From JAFLCM01 sp046154665 (GTDB lineage Bacteria; Planctomycetota; Phycisphaerae; Phycisphaerales; UBA1924): a DNA stretch of 64,000 nt. The notes beneath the pieces were generated by a model that ran no database searches, had not been told where the DNA came from, and saw nothing but the letters and a program-made list of their open reading frames with translations. The stretch spans positions 1 to 64,000 of the forward strand of contig JBJXFG010000024.1 in NCBI GenBank assembly GCA_046154665.1, read 5' to 3'. Below, piece by piece: positions 51,095 to 60,040 of this stretch. The first letter of the stretch is position 1. Every line of letters begins with the position of its first letter. The position numbers and the translations under genes are program-made.

Positions 51095-53014
51095 TCAGGC
51101 TCCCGCCCCGACGGGCTGCTTGGCGGGTTCGGACTTCTGCTTGCCCGCCTTGCTGTAGTCGCGCTTGCGCGGGACGACGAGGCCTTCGGGCACGGGCTCG
51201 AAGGAGATGTCGGACGTGCCGTCGGGCTTGAACTTGGCGACGGTGGTCTTGAGGAAGTTGGGGTCGTCGCGCTGGGTGTAGTCGGTGCGGTAGTGGCTGC
51301 CTCGGCTCTCGCGCCGGGCGAGGCCGCCGCGGAGCATCGGATCGGCCATGGCGAGCATGTCGCCGACGGCGCGGGCCCACATGAGGTTGGTGTTGTTCCA
51401 GTTCGAGCCGTCGGCCATGCCGATCCGCGTGTAACGATCGCGCAGTTCATCGAGCTTGGCGATGGCCTGCAGCAGGCGCTGCTCGCTTTTGACCACCGTG
51501 CTGGCGGTCGTCATTTCCTCGCCCAGTTCCATGCCGATCTGGTACGGGTTCTCCGTTCCCTTGCTGGCGAGCAGGCGGGCGACGATGGCCTCTTCACCCT
51601 TCACCCCCGCGTCGTAGACCGACTGGTGGACGCGCGAAGAGGCGCTGGCGAGGTTGTCGCGAACATAGTTGACGACACTGACACCGTTGAAGAGGCCGTC
51701 GAAGATGCACGAGAGCAGGGCGTTGGCTCCCAATCGGTTGGCGCCGTGGTACTGGTAGTTGACCTCGCCGAAGGCGTAGAGGCCGGGGACGTTGCACATC
51801 ATGTTGTTGGGGGCGCCCTTGACGAGCCCGCGCAGGTCGTCCTTGGGCGTGTAGGTGGTCCACAGGCCGCCCATGGTGTAGTGGACGCCCGGGAAGATCT
51901 TCATGGGCAGTTCGCACGGGTCTTCGCCGACGAACTTGCGGTAGATCTCCATGATGCCGCCGAGCTTGCGTTCGAGCTCTTCGCGGGGCTTGAAGGAGAG
52001 GTCGAGGTAGACCATGTTCCCGCCGCCGACGCCCAGGCCGTCCATGCAGACCTGGAAGATCTCGCGGGTGGCGATGTCGCGCGGGACGATGTTGCCGTAG
52101 GCGGGGTAGCGCTCTTCGAGGAAGTAGTAGCGTTCTTCTTCGGGGATTTTGCGTGGGTCGCTGCCGGAGCCGGGGTGCTTGGCCCACTTTCCGTCGGAGC
52201 CCTTGATCGCCGGTACCCACACGCGTCCGCCCTCGCCGCGGGCCGACTCCGACATCAGCCGGAGTTTGTCGGCCCCGGGGATGGACGTGGGGTGGACCTG
52301 GATGAACTCGCCGTTGGCGTACCACGCGCCGTGCTGGTAGCAGCGGCTGGCGGCGGCGCCGGTACACATCATGCTGTTGGTGCTCTTGCCGAACACCAGC
52401 CCGTTGCCGCCGGTGGCCATGACCACCGCGTCGGCCCGGAACGCCCGGATCTGCATGGTTCGCTGGTCATTGGCGACGATGCCGACGCAGCGCCCGTTGT
52501 CGTCCAGCACCGGGCGCAGGAACTCCCAGAACTCGTACTTGGTGATCTTCCCCTCGGCCTCGTAGCGGCGGGTCTGCTCGTCGAGGGCGTACATGAGCTG
52601 CTGGCCGGTGGTGGCGCCGCTGAAGTGGGTGCGTTTGTAGAGCGACCCGCCGAAGAGCCGCAGATCGCGCTGCCCTTCGCTGGTGCGGTTGAAGGGGACG
52701 CCCATGCGGTCGAGCAGATCGATGATCGCGGGGGCCATGTGGGCCATCTCGTAGACAGGGGGCTGGTGGGCCAGGAAGTCGCCGCCGTAGATGGATTCGT
52801 CGAAGTGCTCGTATTCGGAATAGCCCTGCTGTCGCGCGACCTCGTTGCAGGCGTTGATGCCGCCCTGGGCGCACACGCTGTGCGAGCGCTTCACCGGGAC
52901 GACGCTGAAGAGATCGACGGGGATGCCCGACTCGGCGACGCGGACCGCAGCGGCCAGCCCGGCCAGCCCGCCTCCCACCACGATCACCCGCTGCTGTTGC
53001 GATGCGCTGCCCAT
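51095..53014 (-). CDS. sdhA: Succinate dehydrogenase/fumarate reductase flavoprotein subunit
   Basis: This FAD subunit oxidises succinate to fumarate or does the reverse. The 639-residue protein has the dinucleotide-binding VIVVGGGLAGLAAAVRVAE (about 10-28), the flavin-linking region RSHSVCAQGGINA, FSGATTGQQLMYAL, TGGNGLVFGKSTNS, HPTSIPG and the active-site GVHYTMGGLWTTY and NRLGANALLSC. Its sequence style fits the Bacillus/epsilon-type (type B) enzyme with a single cytochrome b subunit, in line with the sdhC found next to it. A Lys/Pro-rich tail closes the protein. Confidence 0.96.
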   Translation of the reverse strand: MGSASQQQRVIVVGGGLAGLAAAVRVAESGIPVDLFSVVPVKRSHSVCAQGGINACNEVARQQGYSEYEHFDESIYGGDFLAHQPPVYEMAHMAPAIIDLLDRMGVPFNRTSEGQRDLRLFGGSLYKRTHFSGATTGQQLMYALDEQTRRYEAEGKITKYEFWEFLRPVLDDNGRCVGIVANDQRTMQIRAFRADAVVMATGGNGLVFGKSTNSMMCTGAAASRCYQHGAWYANGEFIQVHPTSIPGADKLRLMSESARGEGGRVWVPAIKGSDGKWAKHPGSGSDPRKIPEEERYYFLEERYPAYGNIVPRDIATREIFQVCMDGLGVGGGNMVYLDLSFKPREELERKLGGIMEIYRKFVGEDPCELPMKIFPGVHYTMGGLWTTYTPKDDLRGLVKGAPNNMMCNVPGLYAFGEVNYQYHGANRLGANALLSCIFDGLFNGVSVVNYVRDNLASASSRVHQSVYDAGVKGEEAIVARLLASKGTENPYQIGMELGEEMTTASTVVKSEQRLLQAIAKLDELRDRYTRIGMADGSNWNNTNLMWARAVGDMLAMADPMLRGGLARRESRGSHYRTDYTQRDDPNFLKTTVAKFKPDGTSDISFEPVPEGLVVPRKRDYSKAGKQKSEPAKQPVGAGA

Positions 53015-53018
53015 GTGG

Positions 53019-53924
53019 TTACTTCGCCTCCGAGTTGGTGTCGTTCAGGCTTTTCGACCGTGCCTCGTTGCCGGATGCGTCGACCAATGATTCTTGGGCA
53101 CCGCCGGTGTTCGGCTGGCTTGTCCCAGCGCCGTGACCGGCGATCAACCGCTCCTCGGTGGCCCGCGCCTTCGAGTAGTCAAGGGTGGCAAAGCCGATGA
53201 CCGCGGACCACGCCGCCGCCATCAGCGCCGCACCCAGGCCGGCGCACACATAGCCCCATCGGCGTTGAGCGCTGGCCGAGATGGTGAGCCCCCAGGTGAT
53301 CGCCGCGGTCCACAGCCCGTTGGCCAGGTGGAACACCAGCAGCGAGACACCCAGCATGTAAAACGCCGACACGAGCAGGCCGGCGAAGGTCATCCCCGTG
53401 GTCGAGCCCTGCAGGGCGGCGGCCAGGGTGCTGGCGGCGTACTTGGCGCTCCATTCTGTGCCGCCCGGCACAAGGAACGTCCACCCCCAGCGGAGCGTGG
53501 CGACGTGGTAGAACAAGAACAGCACACCCACATAGCCGCTGATCCGCTGCAGCCGGTACCGCCAGTTGGCCGCGTAGCCGTAGTTGCTGGTGTTGCCCTT
53601 GCCCGAGACGGCGTAGTAGACCCCCAGGATCGAGTGGAACGCGATCGGGAGCCAGAGCCCGAAAATCTCGATCAAGATCAGGAACGGCATCGAGTGGATG
53701 AAGTTCACTTCGTGCTGAAAGGTCGCGACGCCCGCATGCCCGTAGGCCTGCTTCTTCGAATCGATCAGCCCCCACAGGATGGACGAGTTCGTGGTGAGGT
53801 GGACGATGAGGAACACGCCGATGGGGATGACGCCCGTCAGGCTGTGAAGGCGGCGCAGCAGGAAGGCGTGCCGGGTGAAGAACGATTCGTTTGAGGGCGG
53901 ACTGGTGTTCGAGTGGCTGGACAC
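53019..53924 (-). CDS. sdhC: Succinate dehydrogenase cytochrome b subunit
   Basis: This membrane anchor of the type B succinate:quinone reductase holds two hemes b. The 301-residue protein has five hydrophobic segments with the family's His-containing motifs (RRLHSLTGVIPIGVFLIVHL, FHSILGVYYAVSG, GVLFLFYHVATLRWGW, SLLVFHLANGLWTA). The C-terminal about 55 residues are hydrophilic and longer than usual. It begins the operon sdhC-sdhA-NTase-sdhB and its stop is four bases before the sdhA start. Confidence 0.93.
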   Translation of the reverse strand: MSSHSNTSPPSNESFFTRHAFLLRRLHSLTGVIPIGVFLIVHLTTNSSILWGLIDSKKQAYGHAGVATFQHEVNFIHSMPFLILIEIFGLWLPIAFHSILGVYYAVSGKGNTSNYGYAANWRYRLQRISGYVGVLFLFYHVATLRWGWTFLVPGGTEWSAKYAASTLAAALQGSTTGMTFAGLLVSAFYMLGVSLLVFHLANGLWTAAITWGLTISASAQRRWGYVCAGLGAALMAAAWSAVIGFATLDYSKARATEERLIAGHGAGTSQPNTGGAQESLVDASGNEARSKSLNDTNSEAK

Positions 53925-53942
53925 TTGGCTTGTTCTCCGTGC

Positions 53943-54551
53943 TTACACGCTGGCGCTGATCCCCGGGGTGCCCGCAACTCCACCGGCCATTGCTCCTCCG
54001 CCGCCCAATGAAGCCGCGGAAACCCCCTTCGAAGCGGCCTGCTGGGCGACCATCTTCATCAACTCGACGTAGCGCAGCCGAAGCTCGTTCAGCACGAGTT
54101 TGAGGTCCTGCGTTTCGTCGGCGGCGAGGTTGCCGCGGGTCTTCTCTTCGAGAACCCCGAGCAGGTCGATCATGTGACGGCTGTACTCCGGGTCAAACAC
54201 CGCCCGCCCGCTGTTGCGGTCGGCCATGCCGCCCATGTACATGACGGCCTGCATGGCCAGCATGTCGACCAGTGAGCGGAAATCCGGCGCGGCCATTTCG
54301 CCCGCCCCCGCGGCGGCACCCGCCTGGGCACTCCCGCCCGCCGCCCCGGCGGTACCCGTCGCTTTGGCGGCCCGTTCCTCCTCGGCCTTGGCCAAACGCT
54401 CACGCTCGGCCTGGGCCTGGGCCTTCCAGTCCGAATCCACCTGCAACTGCGGTGCCACACCGGCGGACGGCGAACCCGTCCCTGCGCCCGGGCCGGAACT
54501 GTTCGGTTTTCCGGCGGAATCACCGCCGCCGGGAATGATGAGCGTCGCCAT
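53943..54551 (-). CDS. DUF1844-domain protein
   Basis: The 202-residue protein has a Gly/Ser/Ala-rich N-terminus, a charged helix rich in Ala, Glu and Arg (about 42-66), and a C-terminal DUF1844 domain (DFRSLVDMLAMQAVMYMGG, HMIDLLGVLEEKTRGNLAAD, LNELRLRYVELMK). The domain's function is not known. The ATG at 54551 is chosen because the in-frame region further upstream overlaps repeat sequence. It sits just upstream of sdhC on the same strand. Confidence 0.87.
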   Translation of the reverse strand: MATLIIPGGGDSAGKPNSSGPGAGTGSPSAGVAPQLQVDSDWKAQAQAERERLAKAEEERAAKATGTAGAAGGSAQAGAAAGAGEMAAPDFRSLVDMLAMQAVMYMGGMADRNSGRAVFDPEYSRHMIDLLGVLEEKTRGNLAADETQDLKLVLNELRLRYVELMKMVAQQAASKGVSAASLGGGGAMAGGVAGTPGISASV

Positions 54552-54916
54552 GAGTCGGTGGGCCTTTCCTGCGAAAAAGCAGTCGGAGCGTGCTGAGAGC
54601 CGAGTGTAAGCGCGAAGTTCGGCTGGGGCGAGTTTGGTCGTCGTCGGAGGTTCTCGGCTCCACGCGAGACACCTGCGCCGAACAGAACCCCGACCGTGAG
54701 GGAGGGGTTTGATCACCCCGAGATTTCGGTTGTTCGTGGAAGCCCCTCCCTGACGGTCGGGGTTCTGACGAGGACCCTCCCGAACGGCCGGGGTTCGGTT
54801 GCAGGGCTCTCGATCGACGCCCAGCGGCCTGCCACACCGGAAACCCGATAGACTGCTCAAAGCGGCGTGCCTACGCCGACGCACCGACTTACGGCACCCC
54901 CGATGGGAGGACACGG
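54552..54916. other. Divergent intergenic region with repeat cluster
   Basis: This 365-base divergent region contains no gene. It carries the inverted pair of 28-base repeats at 54683-54767 and a degraded third copy at about 54770-54796, listed separately. Promoters for both flanking genes must lie here but none was clear. Confidence 0.5.
54683..54767. repeat. Inverted pair of GACCGTCAGGGAGG dispersed repeats
   Basis: The left copy (54683-54710) reads CAGAACCCCGACCGTGAG then GGAGGGGTTT; the right copy (54740-54767) is its inverse with two mismatches in 28 bases, around a 29-base loop. Another copy is at 56336-56360. The family is intergenic apart from that copy, which is read in frame. Confidence 0.75.
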
Positions 54917-56380
54917 ATGACCCACCTTCACGCCGCCAAGCCCCGCCTCATCATCGCCGCGACGGGCTTGTGCCTCGTCGTCGGATTGCCCGGCTGCGGC
55001 TCGGGCTCTGGCGGCGGCAACGCGGAAGGGCCGACGCGCGTCCTCACCGCCGCCGACTTCGCCAACGCAACGCCCGCGGAACCCGCCCCCGCGCGTCCGA
55101 TGCCCATCCCCGTGGTGACCGAAGCCGAAGCCCGCGAGGGGATCAGCGATGTGGTGGTGATCGATGGCTCGCCTGCAACCGCGGCGACGCCGACCGCCGC
55201 GCCGGCGTCAGCCGCGAGCGCGACGGGAACGCCCTCGGTCGGGTCGCTCTCGCTCGCGAGCGCCGCACCGACCGCAACGCCCACGCCGACACCCCTCGGT
55301 TCCCCCACGCCCACCGGCGGGCGGCTGCTCTCGGTCGACCGCTCCGTCGGACAGATCAACGGCCGCCCCATCTACGCGTCCGCGTTCCTCGAAGACATGG
55401 ACGACCGGCTCCGCCGCAACGCCCAGCGCATGAAGCGGCCTGAATGGGTCAAGGAGACCTTCAAACTCGTCGGCGAGAAGCTCCGCGACGAGATGCGCGA
55501 CGAACTTCTCCTCTCGGAGTTCAACACCGGCCTCAAGCCCGAGCAGAAGCCCGGCATCGCCGCCTTCCTCACCAAAGTCGAAGAGGACCTCCGCTCCGGC
55601 AACCTCGGCAGCGAAACCCTCGCCAACAAGCGACTGCTCGAAGAAGAGGGCAAGACCATCCAGGAAAAAGCCCGCGACATCGGCGACAAGGCGTTCATCC
55701 AGGACCAGCTCCGGCGCACGGTCTACAACCGCGTGCAGGTGAACGCCGGCGAGGTCCGGCGCTACTACGAGAACAACCCCAACGAGTTCAAAGAGCCGGG
55801 CGTCGCCACGTTCGTCATCATCCAAGCCCCGCGATCCGAGACCGAGCGGGTGGCGCGGATCGAGTCGGCGCTGGCGGCGGGCGAGCCGTTCATGGACGTC
55901 GCCGAGCGCGAGAGCGACTGGCGCCGCGCCGCCAAGGAAGACCGGTTCATCCTCGATGTGAAGTTCACGAAGTCCTACGGCGAATCGGACTTCTTCGGCC
56001 CTGCCCCGCTGAACACCGCCGCGCGGGCCCTCGCGCCGGGCGGGCGCACGCAGCGCATCGACGCCGGCGCTTCGGCGTGGTGGGTGATGCTCGAGAGCGC
56101 CGCCCCATCCCGCGACATCCCTTTCTACGAGGCCCAGCTCGGCATCGAGAAGAAGATCCGCAACGAGCGCTACCGCGAGGTCGAGACGGCGTATTTCAAC
56201 ACGCTGCTGCGGCGCTCCAGCGCCACCAGTCTGGAAGAAATGGCGTTGAAGCTCACCGAGTTCGCCGACCAGCGGTACTGGGGTGAAGGCCGCGTCACGC
56301 AGCCCGCCGCCGCGACGCCGGCGAGTGCGCCCGCACAGAACCCCGACCGTCAGGGAGGGGCCGGGACTTCGGCACCTTGA
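54917..56380 (+). CDS. Parvulin/SurA-like peptidyl-prolyl isomerase lipoprotein
   Basis: The 487-residue precursor has a lipoprotein signal ending LPGC at about residues 24-27, then a long Ala/Pro/Thr-rich linker (about 30-135). A SurA-like N-domain follows (VGQINGRPIYASAFLEDMDD) and a PpiC/parvulin-like domain (about 275-390; VNAGEVRRYYENNPNEFKEP, VATFVIIQAPRSE). It probably assists folding of exported proteins. The last 14 residues (QNPDRQGGAGTSAP) are translated from a copy of the 28-base dispersed repeat, so the true ancestral C-terminus was probably shorter. It overlaps the YraN gene by four bases. Confidence 0.84.
   Translation: MTHLHAAKPRLIIAATGLCLVVGLPGCGSGSGGGNAEGPTRVLTAADFANATPAEPAPARPMPIPVVTEAEAREGISDVVVIDGSPATAATPTAAPASAASATGTPSVGSLSLASAAPTATPTPTPLGSPTPTGGRLLSVDRSVGQINGRPIYASAFLEDMDDRLRRNAQRMKRPEWVKETFKLVGEKLRDEMRDELLLSEFNTGLKPEQKPGIAAFLTKVEEDLRSGNLGSETLANKRLLEEEGKTIQEKARDIGDKAFIQDQLRRTVYNRVQVNAGEVRRYYENNPNEFKEPGVATFVIIQAPRSETERVARIESALAAGEPFMDVAERESDWRRAAKEDRFILDVKFTKSYGESDFFGPAPLNTAARALAPGGRTQRIDAGASAWWVMLESAAPSRDIPFYEAQLGIEKKIRNERYREVETAYFNTLLRRSSATSLEEMALKLTEFADQRYWGEGRVTQPAAATPASAPAQNPDRQGGAGTSAP
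56336..56360 (+). repeat. GACCGTCAGGGAGG dispersed repeat inside a coding region
   Basis: CAGAACCCCGACCGTC then AGGGAGGGG is identical over 25 bases to the corrected form of the repeats at 54683-54767. It lies at the 3' end of the parvulin-like gene and encodes NPDRQGGA in frame. Confidence 0.75.
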
Positions 56381-56838
56381 CGGCGTCCCATTCCCGCGGC
56401 CCGAGCATCCCACGATGGCGCGCCTGGGTCGCCAGACTCTGGTGGGGCGACGTCGCGGAGGCCACGCTGGGGCGCCGCGGCGAGCGCGCCGCCGCGCGCC
56501 ATCTCAAACGCCTCGGCTACAAGCTGGTGCGCCGCAATCTCCGGCTGCCCGTCGGCGAGGCGGACCTACTCATGCGCGACCCTGACGGCGTCACGTTGGT
56601 GCTGGTTGAAGTCAAGACGCGTCTGGCATCGGGCCCGGGCGAGGCGGACCATCCGCCGCCGGAAGCTTCGGTCCACGCCCACAAACGGGCGAAACTGCAG
56701 CAGATTCGCGGGGCGCTGTCGCGGGATCGGCGCTTCCGAGGAGCACCGATCCGCATCGATGTGGTGGCGGTGGATTGGCCCGCGAAAGGGCGCGGCCGGC
56801 CCGAGATTCGGCACTTCATCGACGCCGTTCGCGGTTGA
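56377..56838 (+). CDS. YraN/UPF0102-family nuclease-like protein
   Basis: The 153-residue protein matches the UPF0102 family of restriction-endonuclease-fold proteins: GRRGERAAARHLKRLGYKLV, RRNLRLPVGEADLLMRD (with the acidic metal ligand), and VLVEVKTRLAS (the E-x-K of the PD-ExK core). The family's cellular role is poorly defined. The likely start is a TTG at 56377 that overlaps the preceding stop (TTGA). An internal start is possible but would remove family residues. Confidence 0.87.
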   Translation: MTASHSRGPSIPRWRAWVARLWWGDVAEATLGRRGERAAARHLKRLGYKLVRRNLRLPVGEADLLMRDPDGVTLVLVEVKTRLASGPGEADHPPPEASVHAHKRAKLQQIRGALSRDRRFRGAPIRIDVVAVDWPAKGRGRPEIRHFIDAVRG

Positions 56839-56887
56839 TGTCTTTCTTGCACCTCCGTGGGACGTCAGAGCATCACAGAGGTCGACG

Positions 56888-56915
56888 CCCGTCGCTCTCG
56901 CTCCGGGTTCGTTTG
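56888..56915 (+). repeat. CGTCGCTCTCGCTC dispersed repeat copy
   Basis: CCCGTCGCTCTCGCTCCG then GGTTCGTTTG, matching the copies at 27162 and 39497. It lies 50 bases after the YraN gene, before the peroxiredoxin gene. Confidence 0.5.
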
Positions 56916-56944
56916 ACGCAGCACCCTGACAGAAACCATCCACC

Positions 56945-57595
56945 ATGAACCACACTCGAATTGCCGCGGCTTTGCTGGCCGCCACCCTCGCCGGAGCACC
57001 GTTTTTCCTCAATCAGGCCGCCGCGGGTGATAACACGAAGGCCTCGCAGCAGGGCACCGCGCCCACCGGCTTGAAGATCGGCGACGCCGCGCCCGACGCT
57101 GAGCTCATCGACGCTCTCACCAACGCGAAGGTGCAGACGGCCTCGCTGTGGAAAGACCGCCCCGTCGTGATCTCGTTCTACCGCGGCGGGTGGTGCCCGT
57201 ACTGCACCAAATCGCTCTCGGCGTGGCAGGGTCGCGCCGCCGAACTCGAAGCCGCCGGTGCGACCCTGGTCGCGGTCGCTATGGAGAAGCCCTCGCTCAT
57301 CACCAAAACGCGCGAGAAGCACAAGCTCGACCTGCTTTTGCTCGCCGACGCAACCGGAACGGCGTGCCGCGCCTTCAAGACCCTCTTCGACCTCGACGAA
57401 AAGACCCGCGAGAAATACCAGGGCTACGGCATCGACCTGTCGAAGAACAACGAGAACGGGCAGTGGCAGCTCCCGGTCCCCGCGACCTATGTCATTGATA
57501 CCAAAGGCACGGTGCGCTATGTCCACTTTGACCCGGACTATTCCAAGCGTGCGTCGCCCGATGACGTGATCGCGGCGGTGAAGGCGCTGCGCTGA
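56945..57595 (+). CDS. Exported AhpC/TSA-family peroxiredoxin-like protein
   Basis: The 216-residue protein has a signal peptide (about 1-27, ALLAATLAGAPFFLNQAAAG) and a thioredoxin-like domain with Cys84 and Cys87 in GGWCPYCTKSL, a C-x-x-C rather than the single peroxidatic Cys of classical peroxiredoxins. VAMEKPSLITKTREKHKLDL and PVPATYVIDTKG are family segments. It probably reduces peroxides or disulfides outside the cytoplasm. No reductant partner is encoded nearby. Confidence 0.88.
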   Translation: MNHTRIAAALLAATLAGAPFFLNQAAAGDNTKASQQGTAPTGLKIGDAAPDAELIDALTNAKVQTASLWKDRPVVISFYRGGWCPYCTKSLSAWQGRAAELEAAGATLVAVAMEKPSLITKTREKHKLDLLLLADATGTACRAFKTLFDLDEKTREKYQGYGIDLSKNNENGQWQLPVPATYVIDTKGTVRYVHFDPDYSKRASPDDVIAAVKALR

Positions 57596-57602
57596 ATCGA
57601 GT

Positions 57603-59870
57603 TTACGCCGCCTTGCGTCGTACCGCTCCTCGGGCCGCGTCGAAGAGAGCCTCGACGGTGCCGAGGTGGCGCGAGGCCGCGTCGAAATCGCCCAGCTTGG
57701 CAGCGTGTTCGAGCTGCCCGCCGGCGTCGCCGATGTCGTCATAGCCCACCGAAGCGCCCGTCCCGCGCAGCGCGTGCCCCACCTGCGCCAGGCGCGCTCC
57801 GTCTCGCGCCGTCAACGCACGGCGTGCGTCCTGGATCCGCTCCGGCAGACCATCGAGCCAGTCGCGCGCGATCAACTCCATCTCGTCAGCGATGGAGTCG
57901 TGCGAAGACCGCGGCCCCTGCTCGATGTGCTTCGTCGGGCACAGCCAGTTCACGGATTTCTCGATCAACGCCGTCGGATCGATCGGCTTCGAGAGGAAAT
58001 CGTTCATCCCGGCGGCGAGACACTCCTCACGGTCGTCGGCGGTCGAGAACGCCGTCAGCGCCAGGATGGGCATGCAACCGCCCGCGGCCCGGATCGCCTT
58101 GGTCGCGTCGATGCCCGACACCTCGGGCATCTGCATGTCCATCAGGACGAGATCCACGGCCTTGGTTCGGCACGTCTCGATGGCCAGCTTCCCGTTCTCG
58201 GCCAGCAGCACCCGCGCGCCCGAACGCTCAAGGAAGATGCGGCACACCTTGCGGTTGGCCTCGACGTCGTCGACCACCAGCACGGTGCGCCCCGTCATCG
58301 TCTTGGAGTTCTCGATGCCCTCCGAGCCGTGCACGTTGCGTGCCTGCACCGGCGGCACCTCTCCCGGCAGCAGTGCCGGCGCGGCGATCCGGACCTCGAA
58401 CACGCTGCCCACACCGCGGGTGCTGGTCACGGTGATGTCGCCGCCCAGACGGCGCGCCAGCTCGCGGCTGATCCACAGGCCCAGTCCCGTGCCGCCGTAC
58501 TCGCTGGCGACGCGGTGGTCGGCCTGCTGGTAGGGCGAGAACAGCCTTGTCAGTTGCTCCGGCGTCATGCCGATGCCGGTGTCGCTCACCGCGATCGCCA
58601 GCATCGGTCCTTGCGGACCGGCCTCCTGGCGCACGCTCACCTTGACCCCGCCGACCTTTGTGAACTTCACGGCGTTGCTCACCAGGTTCATCACGATCTG
58701 GCGGACGCGGGTCTCGTCGGTGCGGATGGCCTCGGCCACGCCCGAATGAACCTCGATGTTCAGTGCGACCGATTGCTCATCGGCGCGGGACTTCAGCAGC
58801 AAGACCGACTCGGTGACGGCGCGGCGCACGTCGCACGGAGCCGAGTTGATCTCGACGCGGTCGGCCTCGGCCTTGCTGAGGTCCAGAATGTTGTTCAGCA
58901 GCGACAGCAGGTGCGTCCCGCTGGAGTGGATGATCTGGATCCACTCGCCGCGGCGCTGCGGGTCGCCCTCGTCCGCGCCGCGCCGCAGCAGGTCGGCGAA
59001 GCCGATGATGCCGTTCAGCGGCGTGCGGATCTCGTGGCTCATCCCCGCCAGGAACCGGGTCTTGGCCTGATTGGCGACTTCGGCGCTGGTCCGCGCCTCG
59101 GTCATTTCGCGGGTGCTGCGCTCGAGCACGGCCTCGGCGCGGCGTGCGTTGCGGGCCATGACCCCGCCGTACCACACCGCGGCCACCAGCGCCGCCAGCA
59201 CGAGGGCCGCGACCAGCGCTTCGAAGGAACGAAGACGTTCCCCGTCGTGGCGCTGTGCAACCTGCGACTCATTGTTCCACGAGCGGATGGCGTCCTGCAT
59301 GGCGTCGATGTTCTCGCCCAAGCGACCGCCGGCACGGTCCATCGCGGCCATCGCCGCGCCGGCACCGGCGATGTCACCGGCGCGGATGCGGTCGAGCACG
59401 CGGCGCGCGAGTGACTCCATCTCACCGAGCAGCTGATCGGTGTGGGCCGAGCCCTTCAGCAGTTCGCGGCGCACGCTGGGCGGCACCTGGGCCGAATCCT
59501 CGCGCACCACCGCCATCATGGCTCGAAAATCCTGCAGAGCCTTCTCAAGCTTGGCCTCTTCCGCGTCGGGATCGCGTGACTCGAACACGTCGTTCCCGGG
59601 CGCGTTGACCGCGGTCGCGAGCTCTTCCAGTTCCGCGTAGAGGTCCATCCGTTCCGACGCCTCGGTGTTCCGCACCACGCTCACCGACATCAGATCGAAC
59701 AGCCGGTGCGACAGACCGAGACTGGCCACCACCGTGACGACATTGACCGCCGCCAGCACGATGTACGCCACGAGCCAGCGGGGATTCCGTGGCTTGGGTG
59801 GCGCGTGCGCAGCCGCTTCATGCCCGGCGCTTCGCGTGTGATCGTGCTGTGCGTGGACTTCGAGTGACAT
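57603..59870 (-). CDS. Hybrid sensor histidine kinase with receiver and HPt domains
   Basis: This 755-residue protein is a self-contained phosphorelay. It has two membrane helices (about 33-55 and 215-235) around a helical extracytoplasmic sensor, the H-box FLAGMSHEIRTPLNGIIGF, N-box NLVSNAVKFTKVGG, G-boxes DTGIGMTPEQLTRLFSPY and GGTGLGLWISRE, a receiver domain (VLVVDDVEANRKV, LVLMDMQMPEVSG with the phosphoacceptor Asp, FLSKPIDP) and a C-terminal HPt domain with VGHALRGTGASVGYDDI. The ATG at 59870 begins MSLEVHAQHDHTRSAG. A separate output regulator is not adjacent. Confidence 0.93.
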   Translation of the reverse strand: MSLEVHAQHDHTRSAGHEAAAHAPPKPRNPRWLVAYIVLAAVNVVTVVASLGLSHRLFDLMSVSVVRNTEASERMDLYAELEELATAVNAPGNDVFESRDPDAEEAKLEKALQDFRAMMAVVREDSAQVPPSVRRELLKGSAHTDQLLGEMESLARRVLDRIRAGDIAGAGAAMAAMDRAGGRLGENIDAMQDAIRSWNNESQVAQRHDGERLRSFEALVAALVLAALVAAVWYGGVMARNARRAEAVLERSTREMTEARTSAEVANQAKTRFLAGMSHEIRTPLNGIIGFADLLRRGADEGDPQRRGEWIQIIHSSGTHLLSLLNNILDLSKAEADRVEINSAPCDVRRAVTESVLLLKSRADEQSVALNIEVHSGVAEAIRTDETRVRQIVMNLVSNAVKFTKVGGVKVSVRQEAGPQGPMLAIAVSDTGIGMTPEQLTRLFSPYQQADHRVASEYGGTGLGLWISRELARRLGGDITVTSTRGVGSVFEVRIAAPALLPGEVPPVQARNVHGSEGIENSKTMTGRTVLVVDDVEANRKVCRIFLERSGARVLLAENGKLAIETCRTKAVDLVLMDMQMPEVSGIDATKAIRAAGGCMPILALTAFSTADDREECLAAGMNDFLSKPIDPTALIEKSVNWLCPTKHIEQGPRSSHDSIADEMELIARDWLDGLPERIQDARRALTARDGARLAQVGHALRGTGASVGYDDIGDAGGQLEHAAKLGDFDAASRHLGTVEALFDAARGAVRRKAA

Positions 59871-60040
59871 CGTGGGCTCTCGAAAAGAGGAGAAGGCCCA
59901 CCACCGGGGCCTTTCATCGAGCGATCCACCTGTCCGGGTGAGCGCGAGCGGTTGAAAGCAACAAGTCTCTCGTTCACGCGCGCTGCGGTCGGACGCTGGG
60001 GAGCGACGCCCCTTGTTCTGGTGGAGTCCGATACGAAGCC

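Noticed and set aside
50508..51380. N-terminal extension of sdhB through the nucleotidyltransferase-like gene
   Set aside because: The frame is Arg/Pro-rich shadow sequence; the ATG at 50507 is coupled to the upstream stop and begins the SdhB family sequence.
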